Positions 23,518 through 31,258 of a stretch of 31,888 nt of DNA are shown in pieces (the first letter of the stretch is position 1; every line of letters begins with the position of its first letter). The notes under the pieces are model-generated. The model was not told the DNA's origin. It did no database searches and saw only the letters and a program-made list of their open reading frames with translations. Position numbers and translations under genes: made by a program. Origin of the DNA: Inquilinus sp039594555 (GTDB lineage Bacteria; Pseudomonadota; Alphaproteobacteria; DSM-16000; Inquilinaceae); the NCBI RefSeq assembly GCF_039594555.1, contig NZ_JBCNNF010000021.1, positions 1-31,888 of the forward strand, written 5' to 3'.

Positions 23518-24747
23518 ATGGAAGCGATGACCAGCGAGACCCGGAAGCCCGCCGCCGCGGCGGGAAAGCCGCTTTGGATGACCAGCCCGTTCCACCATGC
23601 CGCCAGCAGCGATCTGCGGTTCGCCGAGACCGTGCGCGTCGCCGACTGCACCCTGCGCGACGGCGAACAGCAGGCCGGCGTCGTCTTCACCGCCGCCGAG
23701 AAGCTGGCCATCGCACGCGAGCTCGATGCCCTCGGCGTGTACGAGATCGAGGCCGGCACCCCGTCGGTCTCGCCGCAGGACTGCGAGGCCCTGGCGGCGA
23801 TCGTCGATGCCGGGCTGACCGCCAAGGTCAGCGCCCTGGCCCTGGCCCGGCGCCAGGACATCGACCTGGTCAAGGGCTGCGGCGCGTGGGCGGTGCGGCT
23901 GAGCCTGCCGATCGGGTACCTGCAGCGCGAGGCCAAGCTCAAGCTCGACGACGAAGCCTATCTGCAGAAGGCGATCGAGGTGACGAGCTATGCGCGGGAG
24001 CTCGGGCTGAACGTCATCTTCAGCCCCTACGACACGACGCGGTGCGACATGGCCTTCCTGCTGCGGGTGGTCGAGGAGCTGACGGCGCGCGGCACGGTCG
24101 ACCGGATCAGGCTGGTCGATACGGCGGGCTGCGCCACCCCGCAGGCCATCGGCCATCTCGTGCGCGAGGTGAAGAAGGCGACGCCCGTGCCGCTCGAGGT
24201 TCATTGCCACAACGATTTCGGCCTGGCCGTCGCCAACACCATCGCCGGGGCCGCGGCCGGAGCTGAGTATCTGTCGGTGACGATGAACGGCATCGGCGAG
24301 CGCTCCGGCAATGCGTCGCTGGAGGAGGTCGCGGTGGCGCTGTTCGTGCTGTACGGGGTCGATCTGGGGCTCGACACCACGATGCTCACCGGCCTCTCCC
24401 GGCTGGTGGAGGAGCTGTCGGGCGTGCCCCTGCAGCGGCACAAGGCGATCGTCGGCCGCAACTCCTTCGCCCATGAATCGGGCACCGTCGTCGCGGGCGT
24501 GCTGAAGCAGCCCTTCACGGCGGAGCCTTTCGTGCCCGACCTGGTCGGCCAGACCCGCGAGATCGTGCTGGGCAAGAAGAGCGGCGCGGCCTCGATCGAC
24601 GTGAAGCTGTCGCAGCTCGGCTACACCGTCACCGATGCCCAGCGCGACGCCCTGCTGAAGCGCGTGAAGGACGAGGCCGTGCGCACGAAGTCGGCGGTAT
24701 CCGAGGCCGCGCTGATCGCGATGGTCGACGAGGTGCTGGCCTCGTAA
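23518..24747 (+). CDS. DRE-TIM metallolyase (homocitrate/citramalate synthase or HMG-CoA lyase-like)
   Basis: This 409-residue enzyme belongs to the superfamily that joins or cleaves acyl-CoA and 2-oxo or 3-hydroxy acids at a divalent metal. It has the defining VADCTLRDGEQQAGVVF (residues 41-57, with R47, D48 and E50), the metal-binding H229-x-H231 in VHCHNDFG and the loop NGIGERSGNASLEE (257-270). The pattern is nearest homocitrate synthase (NifV), but the C-terminal part lacks a full LeuA regulatory domain. No nif genes are near, so a catabolic or amino-acid role is more likely. Start 23518 is used; ATG 23527, with GGAAG in front, is at least as good. It is divergent from the LysR gene. Confidence 0.88.
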   Translation: MEAMTSETRKPAAAAGKPLWMTSPFHHAASSDLRFAETVRVADCTLRDGEQQAGVVFTAAEKLAIARELDALGVYEIEAGTPSVSPQDCEALAAIVDAGLTAKVSALALARRQDIDLVKGCGAWAVRLSLPIGYLQREAKLKLDDEAYLQKAIEVTSYARELGLNVIFSPYDTTRCDMAFLLRVVEELTARGTVDRIRLVDTAGCATPQAIGHLVREVKKATPVPLEVHCHNDFGLAVANTIAGAAAGAEYLSVTMNGIGERSGNASLEEVAVALFVLYGVDLGLDTTMLTGLSRLVEELSGVPLQRHKAIVGRNSFAHESGTVVAGVLKQPFTAEPFVPDLVGQTREIVLGKKSGAASIDVKLSQLGYTVTDAQRDALLKRVKDEAVRTKSAVSEAALIAMVDEVLAS

Positions 24748-24762
24748 GGCGACGGCTGCCGT

Positions 24763-24790
24763 CCCCGGGCCGCGCGCCCGCGGTCCGGGG
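24763..24790. terminator. Bidirectional hairpin between convergent genes
   Basis: CCCCGGGCCGCG and CGCGGTCCGGGG form a 12-base-pair stem (one G-U pair) around a 4-base loop, in the 70-base gap between the stop of the DRE-TIM gene and the convergent RidA-family gene. There is no T-tract on either side. GC-rich hairpins of this kind commonly end transcription in high-GC bacteria. Confidence 0.6.
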
Positions 24791-24817
24791 GCGGGGCTGT
24801 CGCCGCGCATCGGCCGG

Positions 24818-25216
24818 TCAGTCGCCGGCCCTGGCGGCGACGACATCGACCTCGACCAGCCAGCGCGGATCCGCCAGGCCGGCGACGACCACCGCGGTGG
24901 TGGCCGGCGGCGAGCCGGCGAAGTGGCGGTTGCGGATCCCGGCATAGGTGAAGATGTCCTCCGCCTTCAGGCAGTAGGCCGTGATCTTCACCACGTCACC
25001 GAAGCCCATCCCGGCCTCGCCCAGGATCGCCTCGATATTGGCCATGATCTGCTCGACCTGGCCGGGCACGTCCGGGGCGATCGATCCGTCGGGCCGGGTG
25101 CCGACCTGGCCCGCGACGTAGAGGTGCCGGCCGCCGGCCGGGACCTCCACCCCATGGGCGTAGAGGTTGTTCGTCGGCGCCGCGATCGATGCCGGGTTGT
25201 GCCGGAGATTGGCCAT
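24818..25216 (-). CDS. RidA-family protein lacking the imine-deaminase arginine
   Basis: This 132-residue protein has the YjgF/RidA fold length and signatures: HLYVAGQVGTRPDGS near residue 35, EQIMANIEAILGEAG near 58 and VEVDVVAA at the end with the conserved Glu. RidA enzymes that hydrolyse 2-aminoacrylate have an arginine (R105 in the E. coli protein, in P-A-R-S); here the segment reads PATTAVVVAG, so that arginine is a threonine. It therefore belongs to the non-archetypal Rid subfamilies, often found in catabolic operons with unknown reactions. ATG 25216 has AAAGGGA upstream. It lies 37 bases downstream of the old yellow enzyme gene and may be the last gene of that unit. Confidence 0.9.
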   Translation of the reverse strand: MANLRHNPASIAAPTNNLYAHGVEVPAGGRHLYVAGQVGTRPDGSIAPDVPGQVEQIMANIEAILGEAGMGFGDVVKITAYCLKAEDIFTYAGIRNRHFAGSPPATTAVVVAGLADPRWLVEVDVVAARAGD

Positions 25217-25253
25217 GGTGCGGTCCCTTTCGGTGATGGCGGAGGTTGGGATG

Positions 25254-26360
25254 TCAGGCGGCGAACGGCCTCGACGCCGCGGCGGGCCAGCGGCCGGGAT
25301 GGGCCGGCCCGTACTGGACCGGATAGTCGACCTTCGCCCCCAGCCTTTCGGCGGCGTGCCAGACCCAGCGCGGATCGTCGAGGAAGGCGCGCGCCATCGC
25401 GACCATGTCGACCTGCCCGCCCGCCACCGCCTCCTCGGCGAGTTGGGGCGAGGCGATCAGGCCGACGGCCTGGGTCGCGATCCCGGCCTCGGCCCGCAGC
25501 CGGGCCGCGTCGGGCAGCAGGTATCCGGGATGGTTCGGGAAGCGCTGGCCGCCGACCAGGCTGCCGCTCGACACGCAGACATAGTCGTAGCCGATCGCCT
25601 TCAGCCCGGCGGCGAAGGCGATGGTGTCGTCGAGCGTGCCGCCGCCGTCCAGGAAGTCCGAGCTGTTCACGCGGGCGCCGAGGATGCGGCCCACCGGCCA
25701 GGCGTCGCGGACGGCCGCCGCCACCTCCAGCGGGAAGCGCATCCGCTTGTCCGGCGACCCGCCATAGGCGTCGTCGCGCCGGTTGCTGACCGGCGACAGG
25801 AAGCTGTGCAGCAGATAGCCATGGGCGGCGTGCAGCTCGGCCGCGTCGATCCCCAGCCGCGCGGCCCGGCGGGCCGAGGCCGCGAAGGCGTCGCGGATCC
25901 GGGCCAGCCCGTCGCGATCCAGCGCCTGCGGCGCCGGCCGGGTTTCGTCATAGGCCAGAGGCGAGGGGCCGACCACCGGCCAGCCCCCCTCCTCCGCCGG
26001 CAGCGCGGCGCCGCCATGCCAGGGCAGGTCGCAGGAGGCCTTGCGGCCGGCATGCGCCAGCTGGATGCCGATGCGGGCGTCGCCGACCGCGCGGCAGACC
26101 TCCAGGACGCGGCCGAGCGCCGCCTCCTGCCCATCGGTGTAGAGGCCGAGGCACAGGGGCGTGGTCCGTCCCGCCGCCTCGACCGCCGTGGCCTCGATCA
26201 TCACCAGCCCGGCCCCGGACACGGCGAACTGGCCGAGATGCTGGAGATGCCAAGCCGACGCCGCCCCGTCCGGGGCGCTGTACTGGCACATCGGGGACAC
26301 GACGATGCGGTTGCGCAGCGTCATGCCCCCGAGGGTGATCGGCGAGAACAGGGCCGACAT
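25254..26360 (-). CDS. Old yellow enzyme family NAD(P)H:flavin oxidoreductase (XenA/YqjM type)
   Basis: This 368-residue flavoenzyme has the class of YqjM and xenobiotic reductase A: the redox-tuning cysteine C25 in VSPMCQYSA with Y27, the FMN-binding QLAHAGRKAS near 100, and the substrate-binding pair H177/H180 in ELHAAHGYLLHSFLSP. RNRIVVSPM and DAYGGSPDKRMRFPLE are also standard. It should reduce activated C=C bonds such as enones. ATG 26360 shares one base with the TGA of the aldehyde dehydrogenase gene (TGATG), so the two are coupled. The physiological substrate is not known. Confidence 0.93.
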   Translation of the reverse strand: MSALFSPITLGGMTLRNRIVVSPMCQYSAPDGAASAWHLQHLGQFAVSGAGLVMIEATAVEAAGRTTPLCLGLYTDGQEAALGRVLEVCRAVGDARIGIQLAHAGRKASCDLPWHGGAALPAEEGGWPVVGPSPLAYDETRPAPQALDRDGLARIRDAFAASARRAARLGIDAAELHAAHGYLLHSFLSPVSNRRDDAYGGSPDKRMRFPLEVAAAVRDAWPVGRILGARVNSSDFLDGGGTLDDTIAFAAGLKAIGYDYVCVSSGSLVGGQRFPNHPGYLLPDAARLRAEAGIATQAVGLIASPQLAEEAVAGGQVDMVAMARAFLDDPRWVWHAAERLGAKVDYPVQYGPAHPGRWPAAASRPFAA

Positions 26361-27853
26361 CAGGCCGTCCGGATCCAGACGGATTTGGTGTTCAGGTAAT
26401 CGTCGAACTGCTGGATGCCGGATTCCCGCCCATAGCCGCTCGACTTGTAGCCGCCGAAGGGCATGGCCGGGTCCATCGTCTGGTAGCAGTTGACCCAAAC
26501 CGACCCGGCGCGGATCGCCTTGGCCAGGTAATGGGCCTTGCCGACATCGCGGGTCCACACGCCGCTGCCCAGGCCGTACATCGTGTCGTTGGCGCGGCGG
26601 GCGACCTCCTCGATATCGGTGAAGGGGACGGCGCTCAGCACCGGGCCGAAGATCTCCTCCCGCGAGACGCGCATCTCGTCATGCACGTCGGCGAACACGG
26701 TCGGAGCCACGAAATAGCCCTGGGCCAGGCCTTCGCCATCAAGACGGCTGCCGCCGGTGACCAGGCGCGCGCCCTCCTGCCGCCCGACGTCGAAATAGCC
26801 GGAGACGCGGCGCAGCTGCTGCTCGGACACCAGGGGCCCGATCTGCACCTCCGGATCGATGCCGCGCCCGACCTTCAGCGACTGGCCGAACGCGGCCACC
26901 CGCTCAACGAACTCGTCATAGATGCCGCGTTCGACATAGAGGCGGGTGCCGGCGCTGCAGATCTGGCCGGAATTGGCGAAGGCGGCCATCGCGGCGCCGG
27001 GCACGGCGAGGTCCATGTCGACGTCGGAGAAGACGATGTCCGGCGACTTGCCGCCGAGTTCGAGCGTCACCCGCTTCAGGTTGCCGACCGAGGCCTGGAC
27101 GATCTTCTGCCCGGTCTCGAACGACCCGGTGAACGCCACCTTGTCGACGCCGGGATGCGCGGCCAGCGCCGCCCCCGCCGTCTCGCCATGGCCGGTGACG
27201 ATGTTGACCACGCCGTCGGGCAGCCCGGCCTCCAGCAGCAGCTCGCCCATCCGCAGCGCCGACAGCGGCGATTCCTCCGCCGGCTTCAGCACCATGGTGC
27301 AGCCGGTGGCCAGGACCGGCCCGACCTTCCAGATCCACGACACCAGCGGCCCGTTCCAGGGCGTGATCGCGCCGACGACGCCGACCGGCTCCTTCAGCGT
27401 GTAGGTGACGTAGTCGCCGGGCATCGAGTTGTCGACCGTCTGGCCGTGCAGCGCCGTGGCCATGCCGGCGTAGTAGCGCAGCAGGCCCAGCAGGCGGCGG
27501 CGCGACGCCCGGGTCCGGCCGATCGGGGCGCCCATGTCCAGCGTGTCGATCAGCGTCAGCTCGTCGAAATGACGGTCGACCAGATCGGCCAGGCGCAGGA
27601 TGATCTGCTGCCGGTCATAGGGCTTCAGCTTGCTCCATGGCCCCTCGAAGGCGCGGCGCGCCGCGGCGACGGCGCGGTCGATATCCTCCCGGTCGCCTTC
27701 CGCCACGCTGGCCAGCACGGCGCCGGTCGACGGATCAATCGTGTCGAAGGTCCGGCCGGAGGCCGCCGGGACCCATTTGCCGTCGATCAGGAGCGTCTTC
27801 GCGGCCCCGTCGAGGAAGGCGGGGTGCCCGATGGGCGAAGCGTGGGTCATCAT
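26360..27853 (-). CDS. NAD(P)+-dependent aldehyde dehydrogenase
   Basis: This protein of about 497 residues has the complete aldehyde dehydrogenase active site: N167 in TPWNGPLV, the general base E266 in LELGGKSP and the nucleophile C299 in NSGQICSAG, plus the cofactor loop FTGSFETGQKI near 241 and the EEIFGPVLS motif. Two adjacent ATGs (27853, 27850) follow AAAGGA; the second has slightly better spacing. It lies 34 bases downstream of the ABC permease gene, so the aldehyde is probably made from the substrate of that importer. It is coupled to the old yellow enzyme gene. Confidence 0.95.
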   Translation of the reverse strand: MMTHASPIGHPAFLDGAAKTLLIDGKWVPAASGRTFDTIDPSTGAVLASVAEGDREDIDRAVAAARRAFEGPWSKLKPYDRQQIILRLADLVDRHFDELTLIDTLDMGAPIGRTRASRRRLLGLLRYYAGMATALHGQTVDNSMPGDYVTYTLKEPVGVVGAITPWNGPLVSWIWKVGPVLATGCTMVLKPAEESPLSALRMGELLLEAGLPDGVVNIVTGHGETAGAALAAHPGVDKVAFTGSFETGQKIVQASVGNLKRVTLELGGKSPDIVFSDVDMDLAVPGAAMAAFANSGQICSAGTRLYVERGIYDEFVERVAAFGQSLKVGRGIDPEVQIGPLVSEQQLRRVSGYFDVGRQEGARLVTGGSRLDGEGLAQGYFVAPTVFADVHDEMRVSREEIFGPVLSAVPFTDIEEVARRANDTMYGLGSGVWTRDVGKAHYLAKAIRAGSVWVNCYQTMDPAMPFGGYKSSGYGRESGIQQFDDYLNTKSVWIRTA

Positions 27854-27887
27854 CCAATCCTTTCATGCGGAAAGCGGGGGCAGGGCC

Positions 27888-28769
27888 TCAGCCCTTGACC
27901 GAGCCCGCGGTCAGCCCCTGGACCATGTAGCGCTGGAAGATCAGGGCGAGGACGACGGCCGGAACCGCCGAGAGGAAGCCGGAGGCCGCGATCACCGAGT
28001 ATTCGATGTTCGCCTGCCCCACCATGCCGGCGATGACCGGCGGCAGCGTCGTCGTGCCCGGCTTCGAGTTCAGGATCTGGGCCACCAGGAACTCGTTCCA
28101 GCACAGCACGAAGGTGAAGGCGCCGCCGGCGACGAGGCCGGGGCCGGAGATCGGCAGCACGATCCGGCTGAACACCTGGAACCGGGTGCAGCCGTCGACC
28201 AGGCCGCTTTCCTCCAGCTCGCGCGGGATCGTCTCGAAATACGCCTTCATGATCCAGATCGTGAACGGGAAGGTGAAGGAGCAGTAGGCCAGCACCAGGC
28301 CGCTGAGCGTGTTCTGGAACCCCATCTGCTTCATGATCAGGAACAGCGCCGGCATCAGCACGACGACCGGCAGCATGCGGGTGAACAGGACGGCGTAGAG
28401 CGTGATCCCCATCAGCGGGTGGCGGCTGCGCGCGAAGGCGTAGCCGGCCATGCTGCCGGCGACGACGTTGACCGCGGTGACCACCAGCGTCACCACGATG
28501 CTGTTCCACAGCGCCGGCAGGATCTGCGCCGTCTGGTGGCTGGCGTGGAACTCGACCAGCCCGAGGATCTTGGCGTAGTTGTCCAGGCTCGGATGCGGCG
28601 GGATCAGCGGCATCGGCCGGGCCAGCAGGTCGCGCTGGTCGCTGATGCTGGTCACGAACAGCCACAGGAACGGGCCGGCCAGCCACAGCGCGACGATGGC
28701 GACGGCTGCATAAATGACCCGGGCGGAAATCCATCGCCCGATCGGCCTGCTGCTGGAGGATGCGGACAT
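27888..28769 (-). CDS. ABC transporter permease, MalG type (CUT1)
   Basis: This 293-residue inner-membrane protein has six hydrophobic segments and the EAA loop EESGLVDGCTRFQVFSRIVLP that contacts the ATPase. The first segment (residues 19-40) and the C-terminal QGLTAGSVKG are typical of MalG/UgpE-like subunits, the latter almost diagnostic. ATG 28769 has GGGAG a few bases upstream, and the gap to the partner permease is eight bases. No ATPase gene follows within the window, so the importer must borrow one or use one encoded elsewhere. Confidence 0.94.
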   Translation of the reverse strand: MSASSSSRPIGRWISARVIYAAVAIVALWLAGPFLWLFVTSISDQRDLLARPMPLIPPHPSLDNYAKILGLVEFHASHQTAQILPALWNSIVVTLVVTAVNVVAGSMAGYAFARSRHPLMGITLYAVLFTRMLPVVVLMPALFLIMKQMGFQNTLSGLVLAYCSFTFPFTIWIMKAYFETIPRELEESGLVDGCTRFQVFSRIVLPISGPGLVAGGAFTFVLCWNEFLVAQILNSKPGTTTLPPVIAGMVGQANIEYSVIAASGFLSAVPAVVLALIFQRYMVQGLTAGSVKG

Positions 28770-28777
28770 CGGGCTCC

Positions 28778-29773
28778 CTACTCCGCCTGGAAGCGCGACA
28801 GGACCAGCCGGTGGTAGACGAAGGTCAGGACCACGCAGATCAGGGTCAGGGTGAACAGGATCGCGGTGCCGGGGCCGAACTTGAAGAAGTTGAAGGCCAC
28901 CCGGTAGCCCAGCCAGGACACGGTGGTGGTGTCGTTGCCCGGCCCGCCCGACGTCATCACGTAGATGAGGTCCAGCATCAGGAACCCGTTGACCGTGGCC
29001 AGGACCAGCACCAGGAACATCATCGGCCGCAGCGACGGCAGCGTGATGTGCCACAGCTTGCGCCAGAAGCCGGCGCCGTCGACCGCCGCGGCGGCGTAGA
29101 GGTCGGCCGGGATCGACTGCAGCCCGGCCAGGAACAGGATCGCGGCGAACGGGGCCTGATTCCAGACATAGACCACGATCAGCGCGTTCAGCGCCGTGAA
29201 GCCGTCGCTGAAGAACGAGATGTAGGTGTCGATCAGGCCGAGGCGGTACAGCACGCCGTTCACCGCGCCGAAATCGGCGTCGAGCATGCCGAGCCAGAGG
29301 ATGCCGACCGCGATGCGCGACAGCGACCACGGGACCAGCAGCATCGCCCGCATCAACCCGCGGCCGCGGAACCGGGCGTTCAGCACCAGCGCCATGGCCA
29401 GGCCGACCAGCGTCGCCTCGGCCACGAACAGGGCCACGAAATAGACGGTGCGCGCCAGCGCCTGCCAGTATTGCGGATCGGACAGCGTGCCGAGATAGTT
29501 CCTCAGCCCGGTGAAACGGTACAGCGGCAGGCTCATCCCGAAGATCTCGATCGCCGGCCCGCCCCGCTTCAGCAGGTCGACCTCGGCGAAGCTGAGCCAG
29601 ACCGAATAGACCAGCGGCACGAAGACGATGAGGGCGATGACGAACAGCGCCGGCCCCGCCATCCAGGCGGTGAACCAGGCATCCGCCCGGCGCCCCCGCC
29701 GCCGCGGGGCCGCGGCGTCGCGCCCGGCCTGACCGGCGGGGATGCCGCCCCCTGTCGTGATCGTCTGCGCCAT
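28778..29773 (-). CDS. ABC transporter permease, MalF type (CUT1)
   Basis: This 331-residue inner-membrane protein pairs with the MalG-type permease downstream. After a Gly/Arg-rich cytoplasmic N terminus of about 30 residues come six hydrophobic segments; the EAA loop is AAAVDGAGFWRKLWHITLPSL. The pattern WFTAWMAGPALFVIALIVF followed by LVYSVWLSF is standard for UgpA/MalF-like subunits of carbohydrate or polyol importers. It starts 12 bases after the stop of the binding-protein gene. Confidence 0.94.
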   Translation of the reverse strand: MAQTITTGGGIPAGQAGRDAAAPRRRGRRADAWFTAWMAGPALFVIALIVFVPLVYSVWLSFAEVDLLKRGGPAIEIFGMSLPLYRFTGLRNYLGTLSDPQYWQALARTVYFVALFVAEATLVGLAMALVLNARFRGRGLMRAMLLVPWSLSRIAVGILWLGMLDADFGAVNGVLYRLGLIDTYISFFSDGFTALNALIVVYVWNQAPFAAILFLAGLQSIPADLYAAAAVDGAGFWRKLWHITLPSLRPMMFLVLVLATVNGFLMLDLIYVMTSGGPGNDTTTVSWLGYRVAFNFFKFGPGTAILFTLTLICVVLTFVYHRLVLSRFQAE

Positions 29774-29785
29774 GCCCGGGCCGCC

Positions 29786-31084
29786 TCAGGCCAGCGACCG
29801 CTGCAGCGCGACCAGCTGCTTGATCGCGTCGCCGACGGGGATCGTCTTGCGGATCATGTCGTGCAGGATCGGCACAGCACGGGCGTCGTATTCCGGGTAC
29901 CAGGCCTCCTTGAAGGCGCTGATCACCTTGCCCTTGCCGAACTGCCGGCGCAGCAGCGGCAGGTCGATCCAGTTGGCGTAGGAGGAGATCACCTCCGGCT
30001 CCTCGTAGAGCGCGGGGTACGGGTTGTCGAGGCCGGTCGCGATCGCCCATTTCCGCTGGACGGTCCAGTCCTTGTCGAGATTCGCGCCGACGAACCGCAT
30101 CAGCTTCCAGGCGCTTTCCAGCGCCGTGGTGTTGGCGTTGAGGACGTAGGAATCGGTCCACATGTAGGTATCGCCGGTCTTGCCGGGATAGGCCGTCATC
30201 TTCGCCTTCTTCGGCGCCAGCAGGGATTCCTTGGTGTTGCTGGCGATCGTCTGCAGGTAGTTCGAGTGGTTGCTGTGATAGGCGTAGCGACCGGTGAACA
30301 TCATCCGGTGCACGTCGGTGGTCGACGGCTTGGTGAAGATCTCCGGCGTCACCAGGCCCAGCCCGTAGATGCGCTGCCAGCGCTCCATCACCTGGGCGAC
30401 GCCCGGATCCTGGTCGATCACCAGCCTGTTGTCGGCGTCGAACACCGTGGCGCCATCGGCGAAGCAGTCGGTCAGGAACTGCGTCGTCGTCCCCGTCACC
30501 GTCGGGTTCCAGTTCGGCAGGTACGGGTATTCCGAGGCCCCGTCCTTCTTCAGCTTGACGCAGTGCTCGATCAGCTCGTCCCAGCTCGCCGCCGGCGCCT
30601 GGAAACCGCCCTGCTGCAGCATCGGCTCGTTATAGATCATGATGTAGAGGGCGAGGTAGTACGGCAGGGCGACCAACTGGCCGTTCTTGTTCTTCAGGCT
30701 CTCCAGATTGGCCGGCGCCATCGCCGCCTTGATCTCGTCGACGCCCGGAAGATCGTCCAGCGGCCGGATCAGCCCGGTCTGCGACCAGCGTTCGCGGAAC
30801 GAATGGAAGCAGTACATCACGTCCACCACTTCGCCCGCGAAGGCCCTGGCCTCCAGCGTCTGGTGGAACTGCGGCCAGGGCAGGGTCGAGTAGTTGACCT
30901 GCTCGTCGTACTTCTTGTTGAAGTAGTCGACATAGCCCTGGACCATATCCGGCCGGAACGTCCATCCGACGAAGCTGATCGGCTGGCCCGCCACGCCGCG
31001 CCCCGGCGCGAGGCCGTTCAAGGCCATCGCCAGGGACAGAGATCCGGCACCCCTCAACAGCCCGCGCCTGCTGGTGGACAGCAT
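29786..31084 (-). CDS. Tat-exported ABC substrate-binding protein (family 1, CUT1)
   Basis: This 432-residue binding protein begins with a twin-arginine signal (TSRRGLLRG at residues 4-12, hydrophobic core to about 24, cleavage probably near GVAG). The mature part is a family 1 solute-binding fold: GQLVALPYYLALYIMIYNEP near residue 130, ASWDELIEHC near 165, and aromatic-rich segments in the cleft region. ATG 31084 follows GGGGAGG. It is first in the operon with two permeases, aldehyde dehydrogenase and old yellow enzyme genes. CUT1 proteins mostly bind oligosaccharides, glycerol-3-phosphate or polyols, but the neighbouring amidase-like gene makes a non-sugar ligand worth considering. Confidence 0.93.
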   Translation of the reverse strand: MLSTSRRGLLRGAGSLSLAMALNGLAPGRGVAGQPISFVGWTFRPDMVQGYVDYFNKKYDEQVNYSTLPWPQFHQTLEARAFAGEVVDVMYCFHSFRERWSQTGLIRPLDDLPGVDEIKAAMAPANLESLKNKNGQLVALPYYLALYIMIYNEPMLQQGGFQAPAASWDELIEHCVKLKKDGASEYPYLPNWNPTVTGTTTQFLTDCFADGATVFDADNRLVIDQDPGVAQVMERWQRIYGLGLVTPEIFTKPSTTDVHRMMFTGRYAYHSNHSNYLQTIASNTKESLLAPKKAKMTAYPGKTGDTYMWTDSYVLNANTTALESAWKLMRFVGANLDKDWTVQRKWAIATGLDNPYPALYEEPEVISSYANWIDLPLLRRQFGKGKVISAFKEAWYPEYDARAVPILHDMIRKTIPVGDAIKQLVALQRSLA

Positions 31085-31127
31085 GTCGCCCTCCCCGATT
31101 TTTGATGTTCAAGCTGCCGTTCCAGCA

Positions 31128-31156
31128 ACCCTAAGCATCACGATATGCCGTTTCAA
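31128..31156 (-). promoter_or_regulatory. Sigma-70-like promoter for the CUT1 operon
   Basis: On the minus strand TTGAAA (31156-31151) and TAGGGT (31133-31128) are separated by 17 bases, ahead of the binding-protein start at 31084. The -35 box lies inside one arm of the palindrome at 31151-31175, which would let a repressor block it. Confidence 0.5.
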
Positions 31157-31175
31157 CCAAAAAATATGGTTTGAA
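31151..31175. promoter_or_regulatory. Palindromic operator candidate, overlapping the -35 box
   Basis: TTTCAACCA and TGGTTTGAA face each other across AAAAATA in the 174-base divergent gap between the CUT1 operon and the formamidase-like gene. The arms match except for one inserted base. The AT-rich centre and the overlap with the -35 box suit a repressor of both directions. No regulator gene is adjacent within the window. Confidence 0.5.
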
Positions 31176-31258
31176 TTGCGTATTAAGCCAAACCGTGACA
31201 GAGATCGGCTGTTTCCGCCACCAACACAGGATCCGCCCGCGGCGGCGCGCCCCATCCG

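Noticed and set aside
23518..24747. NifV homocitrate synthase for nitrogen fixation
   Set aside because: Motifs are close, but no nif genes or NifA-type promoter elements are nearby, so only the superfamily is called.
28760..31105. Plus-strand open frame of 781 codons opposite the CUT1 transporter genes
   Set aside because: The product would be Arg/Gln/His-rich without membrane segments or motifs, while the minus strand encodes a recognisable binding protein and permeases.
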